64,000 bases of DNA from Anisus vortex (Eukaryota; Mollusca; Gastropoda; Planorbidae): positions 38,584,886 through 38,648,885 of the forward strand of contig OX421492.1 in the NCBI GenBank assembly GCA_949126835.1. The letters run 5' to 3'. Position 1 is the stretch's first letter, and each line of letters starts with the position of its first letter. The notes beneath the pieces are model-generated. The model was not told the DNA's origin. It made no database searches and worked only from the letters and a program-made list of their open reading frames with translations. Below, piece after piece: positions 21,326 through 31,008 of this stretch. The translations under genes and the position numbers were made by a program.

Positions 21326-21920
21326 AAGACTATACATTGATAATTTCAGACTAGTGTTCATTGGACAGAATCATGAATTTGTCAAATCAATTTTTTTATT
21401 ATTAAGATACATATTGTTATGAAATTTTTCTGTGTATATTTTAGTGTAAAATGTATGTTAAAGATATATATATATATATATCTGTATTGTTTGAGTAACA
21501 AAGAAGTATAAAATATTATTAAGTAGTATAAAATAAATGAATATGAAGAAGTATTGTTTATCGACACACTTGAATAGATAATGTATGATTGGAGGTTAGG
21601 AGTTAAATTAAGAGAGTTAATATTGTGGAATTTTTTTGTCATATAAAATTTTTTTTGTTGTGACAGTGATTATTATTATAATTATAAGTAAGTGTAAAAT
21701 ATGATGAACGATTTTGGTGGATTTGGTCGCATAACATAGTGACAGGATGAATATATGTGATTTGTATTATTTAACATAGATTTGATTACGTTGTACCAGG
21801 TTGTCGTAAGTTGATAAACATGATTGATATATTTAATAATGGATATGTTTTTTTAGTTTTTGGTAGACAATGTTTATTTTATGTTTTACTAAAAAAATTT
21901 GGTGTTCAAATTTTTTTGAT
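21326..21920 (+). other. 3' untranslated region of the LTR element
   Basis: AT-rich with a TATATATATATATATC run near 21465-21481. No frame long enough for an envelope or accessory protein is visible on the plus strand. Confidence 0.6.
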
Positions 21921-21934
21921 GAGGAGAAGGGGCG
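21921..21934 (+). promoter_or_regulatory. Polypurine tract
   Basis: GAGGAGAAGGGGCG directly precedes the 3' LTR. It is the position and composition expected for the plus-strand DNA primer, although a C near its end makes it slightly imperfect. Confidence 0.8.
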
Positions 21935-22390
21935 TGTAACGACTGTTAATGTTAGTCAGTAGACCGTGACCGGTCATTGCGACCAGGACTGTGTTGGGCA
22001 CAGTCGTTTGGCCAGTTTTGTACAAACACGGGTTATGAGAAGGGGAGAGAGAGGAGTGGATAGAAAAACAAGAGCGAGTGTGTAACATGGAGAAGTAATC
22101 GTAGAGTGAAGACATATTTTGATGATGTTTGTGAGACTATGTTTTTTTGATGTACAGTTATAAGGACACTGTATAGAATTGATTTTTGGAACTATGGAAT
22201 TAATGTTGAGAAGTGTTACTTGATGTTTCAAGAACTATTTTGTATCTATCGTGAATAAAATATATATGTCTAAGCATTGGAGTTGTATTCTGTGTATGAG
22301 GTGAAACATATGAAGTGCATCCCATGTTTGTTGTGAGAGCTGTCTTGACGTTTGGAAATAATGTAACGTACAACACATGGGGATGTTACA
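21935..22390 (+). repeat. 3' LTR, 456 bp
   Basis: Same length and ends as the 5' LTR, with a polyadenylation signal at 22254-22259. About 11 substitutions separate the two LTRs, and no indels were seen. Confidence 0.95.
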
Positions 22391-22395
22391 CTCCC
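22391..22395. repeat. Target-site duplication CTCCC (right)
   Basis: Second copy of the 5 bp duplication made on integration. The interrupted MITE resumes here. Confidence 0.95.
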
Positions 22396-22437
22396 CGTGC
22401 TAAGTCTGGTGCGCGTTTCGTTGGTTGCCGATCCCTG
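22391..22437. mobile_element. hAT-like MITE, right part (copy 2)
   Basis: Continues from 15142 across the insertion and ends GGTTGCCGATCCCTG. Its join to the left part reproduces the uninterrupted MITE of the other copies. Confidence 0.75.
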
Positions 22438-23570
22438 GTCTTATCTTATACATTACAGACGCTCCTTCTATTATGAAGATTATTGCGTCCTACGCTCATC
22501 CGTGGTCCGAGTCTAGTCTTGCATTTTTATAAATGTTTTAAATGATGTTAGGTTATTTGTTTTCCTGGTTTGTTCAGGCAACCCATTCCATGCCCGAATG
22601 CCACTCGGGAAGAAAGAGTACTTATATGCATTTGTTCTCGTATAAGGGACAAGGAAGGTGTTTTTGTCTTTATGTTTATCTGAGCTTTGCAACAGATTGT
22701 TATTGGGTTGTATTTCTAAATTAGAGTTTAATGCCTTATGTATTATTACTACTTTACTCTTTGCCCTTCTGTCCTCTAGTGTTTCTAGGTTTAGTGATTT
22801 GACTAATGGTGTTACTCTTGTCAATTGGGAATATTTACTAGTTATAAACCTTGCAGCTCTTTTTTGAATTGGTTCTAATTTTTTTAATGTTTTCTTTAGT
22901 TGATGGGTCCCATACAGATCCTGCATATTCTAGTATAGGCCTAACTAATGTGAGATAGCATTTTAGTTTTATATTCTTATTACATTTGTAAAAGTTCCTT
23001 TTTATGAATCCTAATGTTTTGTTTGATTTTTTAATTACTTCATCAATGTGAGGGTTCCAAGATAACTTATCATTTATTATTACTCCTAGATACTTAGCAT
23101 TGCTAGTTTGAGTTAGTTCTTTACCATGAATGAAGTAGTTTGCTATTATTTATTTTTTCTTGGATACCCTTATTAGTTGGCATTTTTCTGGGTGAAAAGA
23201 CATACTCCAGTTTGATTCCCATTTTTGTAGTTCATCTAGGTCTTTTTTAAAAGTTCACTATCTTTTCCTGTCTTTATTATTCTATAAATTATGCAATCAT
23301 CGGCAAATAATCTTACTTTTGTGCCTGTGTTGATGCAATTTGGCAGATCATTAATGTAAATTAGAAATAGTAGGGGCCCTAGAACAGTTCCTTGTGGAAC
23401 TCCTGAGTTTACTGTTATTGGTGATGACTTAGAGCCATTTATTATCAGTGTTTGTTCTCTGCCTATAAGAAAGTCCTGAATCCACTGATGTAAGGGACCA
23501 GAGATGCCAAAGTATTTAAGTTTTTTAAGAAGACTAGAATGATGAACTTTATCAAATGGTCTAGTGGGGG
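22438..23570 (-). pseudogene. CR1-like LINE remnant (copy 2, ancestral arrangement)
   Basis: Same truncated reverse transcriptase as at 2245-3385. Here the 53 bp segment 22671-22723 is in coding orientation, so the C-terminal part stays open for 137 codons (22513-22926). It includes KRAARFITSKYSQLTRV, NLETLEDRRAKSKVV and YSFFPSGIRAWNGLP and reaches the natural ORF end. An A-run near 22880 shifts it from the upstream thumb frame (AKYLGVIINDKLSW). It still lacks the 5' half. Confidence 0.88.
22671..22723. other. 53 bp segment in ancestral orientation
   Basis: Reverse complement of the equivalent segments in copies 1, 3 and 4. Because it reads as LINE protein (ending EIQPNNNLLQSSDKHK on the minus strand), this is the original state. 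Confidence 0.93.
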
Positions 23571-26500
23571 CTTAGTAAAATGTATATGAAGAATGGATTT
23601 TAAAAAATTGTCATTTGAAGACATAGGTAGGGCTACGTCGAATAAAAGTTTTACCGTACAGTATAAGTAAAATAAAACGAGGGAAACCTTTATATATTCT
23701 AATACAAAAAAAAAATTGTACAGACGAACTCGAAATCTTTTATTTAAAGCGGAGTGGCCCTGTCGTCAACAGACAGTATGGATTTTCTTTCAGGCATAGC
23801 CAGAATTGAGGCCAGATCGAGAAGGACAAATGGTTGGTTCAAGTGGTCCAATATACATGAATGATAAACCATTTTCTTTTAAATTTCAATAAATAGGACA
23901 TAAAAAAGAAATGTACAGGGAATTGTATGTTACTTCCTGAACTTTTGTATATATATCTATGATTTTTTTCTCTATCTATTTATTTACCTAACTATTTGTT
24001 TCAAAATTATTTTTTTCTATATATTTTTACTCCCTTTCTTTTAACTCGTACTGTCTGTCTGTTTGCTCTGCTCGGTTGTTAGCGAAACTTTGCATAGATT
24101 TTTCGACCACTTTCCGTCGTCCCATCAAGCTGAAACTTGGGCAGCAGACTTATCCCGACTAACAATACGTTCTATCAAATTTTCAGCATTATAGCGTTTG
24201 GAATAGTCACGAATTCATTTGACCAATTTGCGAATCGAAGAAAATATTTTACGTCAAATATGGCTGCCTTTACCGGAAGAGACGAAAGTAAATAAACTTT
24301 TCGGATATGTTAGTTTTTACGAAATAAATAGAATAAAAACGAATGTAGCCAAAACAAAGCGAGTTATCTTTTTATGGTTTTTCCGGTGCAAAGCTAGATA
24401 AAAAAAATGGATACGCAAAATTTATATTAGTGTGGAAATTCATAAGGTATGATATCACTTAGATCTATATTTATTTTAATCTCTCAAATATAAATTAAAT
24501 ATAAACTTAGTTTACAAAGAAAGGGAGTATTATAAAAACTTTGTTTTTATGGGTTAGTTTATTTTCTAATTATTAATTTTTCTTTTTCAATTTATTTATT
24601 TTGGCATCTATTTATTTTTCCATCTATTTTTTTTCTATATGTTTTTACTTTTTTTAAAAATCTATGTTTTAATTTTCTTATCGTTTTTTAACCCTATCTA
24701 TTTATTTCTATATCTATTTACCCCTCCTCTCTCTCCCTCCCTCTATTTTTTGTCCATCTATCTATTTATCTATTTTCTATTTATCTTTATATCTATGAAG
24801 TTATAAAGCTATCTATTTATCCAGAAATCTATCAAATTATTATATATCTATCTATTTATCTCACTATCAATCTATCTCTCTAATAAATAAGTATAAACCT
24901 TAAATTCATATTATAGTATCCTTGTTTTTTTTTTATTAAAAAATTTGGCGAATTGAATAAATCACTGTAATAAACTGTGCATGTGGAGGAAAGGGGCGGG
25001 AGGCTATGTAAGAATGTTATAGTTGATCACGTGGCGTTTCAAGTCTATACCATTCACTAAGTCTTGTATAGAAACTAATTAAATAAACAACAACACGAAA
25101 GCTTTGCGCCACCGGGCGTTCATATGGAGACATACTCGCTACGCACATGGACGTCCGCTAGAGAGATTGCCATTTTTACCTGCGCCACTTCTTTGTCAAT
25201 GTCTAAAAATCTAGCAACGTCAGATGGCCTCACATAGACATTTATTTTCAGTGAAATATTTTATAATCTCGGTTATACTCAACCCATCTATAATGTATAT
25301 ATATAATACTAGTTATACATCTAACAATTATGGGAATTATAATCTTGCATTTTAACCCCCACTTTCCCAATCCCACATTCTCGATATCGGTACTGAATTG
25401 CTATCTTTTCCGTAGCCATTTTAACCCTGACAGTTCCAGGCGCGTATATAGTGGAACTGAAGGCAGCATAGATAGAAGTAGGTCGGTACGAGAAGGGTTA
25501 ACCTTAAGTACTGCCAAACATTCACAAATTCAAAAATTACGCATTACATACGTAAATATTCGCATTGCTTAATTCAAAGGGGAAAATCCCAAGGGAAAAT
25601 TATATAATTCATTTTAAGCTTTCATATTATGTTAGTGGAGCAGTTTCCAAAATTTGTTCTCTGGCGGCGGCGCCATTTTTAACGAGAACTTTTCCCATGG
25701 CACCCTTCCCTATGTCGAAGCCTCTTCCTGCAACCCCATTAAAGACTCCACATCTTGCTAACGTTTTTTCTAGTAGAGGCCTTCAATATAAATCCGTTTC
25801 TATAAATGTTTCAAATACACCTTTGTTGTTTTTGATGTTGTTTATATTCTTCCCAAATTAAATAATATATAACGGATTGAGTCAATAAATTTATTATCTT
25901 ATTTATACAGAATATATTATACAAATTAATGAGCCTAACGCAAGGATGGACTGTGGCAATCATATGGGATAGAACCTGAACTTTTGGTTTTTATCAAAAT
26001 ATATAGGGCGTGACGTCACGATTTTTTTTTTATATCTAGGAAAATTCATAAATGACCTTCCCTTCCTTTTAACTTTTTAACGCTTTTGTTCGAAAAAAAA
26101 TAAATTTAGAACTGATATCTAAAAACAACAGATAAAAACAACACATAATAACACGAATTATGGAAAAGCACACGAAACATTCATAACGAAATCTACATAA
26201 AATATTTTAAATTTTATTTTTTTTCTATAAATATCGTCATAACCTCTGTAGATACTTATTATTTTAATTTAATTTAAATACTAATGTAAAAAATAATCCA
26301 TAATTGTATGAAGAGATTGGTGTACGTTTTAATATTATCATTTTAATTTACTGCCAATCATCATTTATTTACTTAAAAACAGGTTATCTGCTCTTGTAAT
26401 TAATAAGAAATTAAGCAAGAGTGATTCGCTCCTGTTCTTGACTGATGAACTACCGAATTAAAAACAGTAAAAAATCAAGCTGTGTCCCATTTTTCCGGGT

Positions 26501-26905
26501 GCGGGTGTGTGTACATAAGTGGGTGCTGAAATCCATTGATAGATTTAAAAAAAAATTATACCATTTTTTAGGGAAATGAATTTTGCAAAAGATAGATGAT
26601 ATAAAGGCAGATGACAGCATGGCTTGATTTTCAGAAGTAATTTTTTTATGTGTTTACAAATATATTTTGTTTTTGATGCAATTATTATTGTCAATAATAA
26701 TGTTTCTAAGTGTTACAAAAATGTAAGTTAACACAGAGTCGTCATTCCATTATTTCGTCTTCTTTAAAAAGAAATTGGTATGAAAACGAATATTTGCACA
26801 ATTATTCTCAAAATTAAATTATCTATTAAGCAGAATATTTTGAAGATTTGCATAAAATCATGTAGGAATCAAATTTGTGCAGTTATTAACATATCTCTCT
26901 TTATT
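23571..26905. other. Non-coding stretch of copy 2
   Basis: Equivalent to 3386-6711, with the CTAT/TTTA microsatellite at about 24690-24890. Retains the 22 bp segment GAGAAGGGTTAACCTTAA plus GTAC at about 25490-25511 that copies 1 and 4 lack. No gene seen. Confidence 0.5.
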
Positions 26906-27345
26906 CTTTATCGCTCCCCGTGGAGCATAAGGCAGCAACATAGTTCCGCCATGCTTCCCTATCCTAGGCGAGCCATCTGATCTCATGCCATGTTTTAACC
27001 CTCACCTGATCTTCCATATTAGTTTGACCTTTGGATGTTTTTGTTGCTGTTTCTGAAGCCTGCTGGATTTTTTTTTTTTACATGGCAGGTTGCTAGCCTA
27101 GCGCATAACCGTCTGTGGAAGAATTTCCTCTCTCAGCTCTCGGGATAGCTGCCTTTTTTTTCGGGTTATGTTTCCTAGCCTATGTGGATTCCTCCGCTTC
27201 CTGCTAGTCTAGGCAACAGGTACTGATTTTGGTCCGCCCCGGGTATTTGATTTCCCCGGTACCTACTATATCTGGTGGGCTTTCTCCGATCCGCCGCCTG
27301 GGGAGGCGCCCGATGGGAGATCAGTAACTCCACACGAGAAGTAAA
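26906..27345 (-). mobile_element. Internally deleted LINE remnant (copy 2)
   Basis: Matches 6712-7150, including the C-terminal REAWRNYVAALC coding piece on the minus strand and the GC-rich leader-like part. Confidence 0.5.
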
Positions 27346-27497
27346 TAAGCTAATTTACATAATGAATTGCACCACCAATCAACCTTACAACAAAGGCTAA
27401 GGCTATACGGACCCGGGTCCCTTTAGAATTAAATGGCTATACACAAAATATATTTTTTAAAATGATTTATAAGAAATAGCACACACACAAAAAAAAA

Positions 27498-27660
27498 CAC
27501 CAAATCTATCCCTATCCAATATAACCTAACCGATATTAACTATTACAAAAAATACTACAAAGCCATCCCTAACCTATATAAACTAACCGATACTAACTAT
27601 TACAAAAAATAATACAAAGCCATCCCTAACCTATATAAACTAACCGATACTAACAACTAT
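27498..27660. repeat. 57 bp minisatellite (copy 2)
   Basis: Three units as in copy 1. A preceding CA run is slightly longer here. Confidence 0.8.
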
Positions 27661-27962
27661 TTATTACTAAATCTATCGGGTCCGAATAGCCACTTCGTAC
27701 AACAAAATTGCAACACTACAAAGTGAATTCTGTCTTCCTTCTAAAAGTTGGATTCTCTTAACACGTTGTAGTGAGGCGGCGTACCCGGCCATTTTCAACA
27801 CTAACAAGTGAATTTCATTTTCGTCGATCAAATTTTCTCACACGTTGTGCCAGTGAGAACGCCAGGTTTCTCTCTGTCTGCTGGTTATCCATCTAACAAA
27901 GACGTATCTCGACCAGCAGCTGACAAAGAGCAGTATTCTGCTAGCTAACACTTCTACGAAAG

Positions 27963-28056
27963 GACGTCTTAGACGTCATTAAAAAACATTATAGCTGATA
28001 TAAAAACTAAGACGTCTTACAAGACATTATAGCTGATATAAAAACTAGGACGTCTT
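27963..28056. repeat. 38 bp GACGTC repeat (copy 2)
   Basis: Two tandem units, essentially identical to 7768-7862. Confidence 0.6.
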
Positions 28057-28100
28057 TAAAAACACTCTTTATTACAGTCGCGAGATATCTTTCACTTGCG

Positions 28101-28679
28101 TAAGGGTACGTTTATAGAGGCGGCGGGTTTCGGAAAATCGCACGCGCGAGCCGACCCGAGCGAAGTCGTGCGAGTAGTGTTACTATATAATATTTGATTT
28201 GCAGTTGTTCATAGAGGACGCGGGTCTCTCGAGGCGACAAATTTGCCGACCGGCGCGGGTAATTACCAGAACTAGTTTTTAGTTCTTGTTGCGCGTTGCC
28301 GCGCCGAACTTTGTAGGCTTTGCACTTGTGCTGGCTGTGTGTTACATTAAAATATACGTTCATAATTTGTTGATAAACAACGTCTCAAGATAGATGTTGA
28401 CCAACTTATCACTGCAGTTTTAAAAAGACCGTTAATATTGGACAAAATAATAAAATAATATGCCAACAGTCATCAATAAAATAAGCCATTTTTTTTGTTT
28501 GCTATTGCAAGGAGAGACTGTAAATTAAATATTGCATGTGACGTGTTTGTCGACTCGTGTGGGGTTTTCCCGCTTTTGCTATAAACACCAACCGCGCGCA
28601 TGATTAGGCGCGGTTTTTTAGCGCGAGTAACCAGCTCGCGGCAACCCACCTACCCGCCGCCTCTATAAACGTACACTTA
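28101..28679. mobile_element. 580 bp TIR element (copy 2)
   Basis: The left arm has GGCGGCGGGTTT, matching the right arm better than copy 1 does. The interior reads CCGCGCGCATGATTAGGCGCGG, a near-perfect GC-rich hairpin, where copy 1 has CCGCTCGCTTGATTAGGCGC. Confidence 0.75.
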
Positions 28680-29523
28680 GCCCATTAGTTATTTGGTTCT
28701 GTAGAGAAATTATTAGAGAATTTTGATCGTTTTGCACGAATCAATTCATTAAATGTCTTGCAAACCAGCACAGAACAGCGGATCGAGGAAGCTCGCATGA
28801 GTAACGCCTCAGACCGTAATGTTTAAGCAATATTAAAAGTAACAATCGGAAGTTTTTTTAAACATTCTAAGATTCTAAGCCTAAATGGTATTGTTTGTAC
28901 ACAAATTATACCCTTACACAAGCTTTAAAAAAAGGCTATATTTATTATTTTTCACACATTATAGATATAAAAAAATAAATATTGTCACATATTGGTGGTA
29001 ATATCTATTACTGGAACACACAGTACTTATTTCCTCTCTCTCTCTCTCTGTCACGGAGACGTTAAGTCTAGACTTGGTCTCGCGGTATCACAATAACATA
29101 GCAGAAACATAGTTCGACTTAGGAATGTTCGGCATGGACGACTTATAGGCTTGGAGACCCGTTTAGTGTGTAGTGGAAACGGTAAACACACAGGTGACAG
29201 ACTAGAGCTAGTTGATACTTAATACTTGTGCGACCGCGAGAAGGACTCTGCATGGACAAAGAGAGATAGAATCCAGCATGATAATAAATCTAGCTAGACA
29301 CCGACAGGAGCCAGACTTGGTAGGTTCGATGCAAAACTATTTAACGTAGTGAAGCTAGAGAATGGGCACAGAGCTAGAGCTTGTGGTCTGATGTTTGGAT
29401 CACACCCAAGCCAAGTCAACTGTCCACAGACAGATGAGTGTTTTCTGACACGGGTGAGTGGAGTTTTGCATCGATACCTTCCAATAGACAATATATAAAT
29501 ATATAGATATATTTAGAACAAAA
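28680..29523. other. Non-coding; CT microsatellite; start of the 350 bp segment
   Basis: A CT run lies near 29035-29048. From 29374 the 350 bp segment absent from copies 1 and 4 begins. Its first 150 bp show no recognisable coding. Confidence 0.5.
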
Positions 29524-29790
29524 TTAAGGGCTTTTATTGACTATTATGTAGGTGACGGCCCGTGCCCAGGCCTTGACAACGTTAGGAGCTTTATCTGCAG
29601 ATGCGTCTGGTGGTCGAAACTTTCTAAGAAGTACATCATCTTTAACGTAGTAACATATAGGTAGGCCTACTTCTTCTGCTTCTTGTGGTGACAAAGCGTT
29701 TTCTCGGAGTTTGTCTAGCTCAGGATCTCTTTTCTGTTCCTCAATCAACTGTTCACGAGTTGATACAGGCTCCCCCTCCCCCCCCCCGTG
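29524..29790 (-). pseudogene. Ty3/gypsy pol fragment (RNase H to integrase linker)
   Basis: The minus strand encodes VSTREQLIEEQKRDPELDKL, then LPICYYVKDDVLLRKFRPPD. That is the type of sequence found just before the integrase zinc finger in many Ty3/gypsy polyproteins. It stops after about 75 residues, well before any integrase residue, so it is a small fragment. It is not related in position or sequence to the Gmr1-like element at 15143-22390, where the equivalent region reads differently. The poly-C tract at 29778-29787 (10 C) follows on the plus strand, and its length decides which upstream frame joins. Confidence 0.65.
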
Positions 29791-30303
29791 TAGGTATCGG
29801 ATCCTGAAAATGACCAGGTGAAAGAATAACCCCACTGCTAGCCCCACTTGCATGTCGCGACTAATAGTGGGTTGTGCATTGGGTATAACCCGGGCACGTA
29901 AAACTTGTTCCCCTCCTTTGTGGTGCTGTTTGACAGAGGTCCAGTTTGCACTACCCTGGATAGAGGTTTTACGCAACTCCTACTGGGGAGCTCTGGTGTT
30001 GGTAGCATGGGGATGACTGGGTGTAAAGTCGTGAAGGGACCTGGATCCAGGATGTGGCAATTCCACTGAGTATTCGCAGAATCTAAAAAACTAAATGGCA
30101 CAACTGAGTGTCATAACCATTTGGAGAGCCCAGTGGATGGCGGAGATTGGACTATAGGCCAGCCCCACCTCGGTACAACTCAGCCCTGACTCAATGCAGC
30201 CTGATCCCGGAGTACAACTCACAGGTGCTGGGCACAGAACCGAAAACTCTCTTGAACTGCGGGATTTGAAAAAAGCCGCAAAGGAAATCCCAGAATAACA
30301 TTA
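29791..30303. other. Probable 5' leader of the Jockey-like LINE (copy 2)
   Basis: No convincing frame. It has CCCCTCC where copies 1 and 4 have a run of 10 C. The endonuclease ATG follows at 30304. Confidence 0.4.
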
Positions 30304-31008
30304 ATGCCAGAGAAACCTAAGAAAAAAACATACGAGCTCAGACGTAGCCTCGTAAAAGGTCTGCGCACGGCAGTTTCTTCCAGGGCTGCCTGTGATAAGT
30401 CAGCGACTGGAAACACCAACCTAAATATTTTACAACTGAACATATTAGGATTAAAAAACAAAAGAACTGAACTAGAACACTTACTTCACAAGCATGAGAT
30501 TCACGTCGTATTACTACAAGAGACACTACTCCCCAATAAAAAAGTCAACATCACAGGATACACTAAATATAAATGCAGCTGCACTAAATGTCAAGGAATC
30601 ATGACACTCATCCAAAATGACACCCAGGCAGAAGTAACGAACAACAACAATTGTTCAGACATTGACATACAAGACATAGTTCTTTGGAGAGGAGGAATAA
30701 AGTACACACTAAGAAATATGTATTGCCCCCCATCGTCAACTGCAAGAATTGACATACAGCTCTCCTACCACTCTATAACAATTATTGCAGGAGACTTTAA
30801 TGCCCATACACCAACCTTAGGGTACTCAAGCTACAACAACAGAGGAAAAGACCTAGAGGATATTGTCAACTCAACAAACCTTCAGCTACTACAAAACAAG
30901 AATTCTCCACCAACCTTTCTACACATGGCACACAATACAACCAGCAGGCCAGATGTGACACTAATATCAACAGACATCATAAATCAACACATATACAGTG
31001 CTCGATGA
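30304..31008 (+). pseudogene. Jockey-like LINE endonuclease, open frame (copy 2)
   Basis: 234 codons uninterrupted from ATG. APE-endonuclease features: NLNILQLNILGLKNKR near residue 40, LLQETLLPNKKVN, GDFNAH at 163-168 and SRPDVTLIS near 215. The final SDH-type motif is lost to the frameshift shared by all copies, so the domain is incomplete even though the frame is open. Residue changes against copy 3 are few (for example YHSITII against YHSRTII). Confidence 0.85.

Larger units (their letters stand above)
15143..22390 (+). mobile_element. Gmr1-like Ty3/gypsy LTR retrotransposon, complete with both LTRs
   Basis: A 7,248 bp element with two 456 bp LTRs (TGTAAC...GTTACA), a primer binding site, gag, a polyprotein, a polypurine tract and a 5 bp target duplication. 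The pol domains run protease, integrase, reverse transcriptase, RNase H. Standard Ty3/gypsy elements have integrase last. The integrase-first order with gypsy-type sequences is the hallmark of the Gmr1 clade, first described from cod. No envelope gene is present: the 600 bp after pol lacks a long frame. All pol catalytic residues are present, but gag has one frame change. The LTRs differ at about 11 positions by eye (2.4 percent), so the insertion is not very recent. Confidence 0.93.

Noticed and set aside
21326..21934. Possible envelope gene after pol in the LTR element
   Set aside because: No plus-strand frame of useful length, no signal peptide and no membrane segment. The region is an AT-rich untranslated stretch.
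29294..29491. 65-codon minus-strand frame beside the gypsy fragment
   Set aside because: It does not continue the pol fragment frame and shows no domain.
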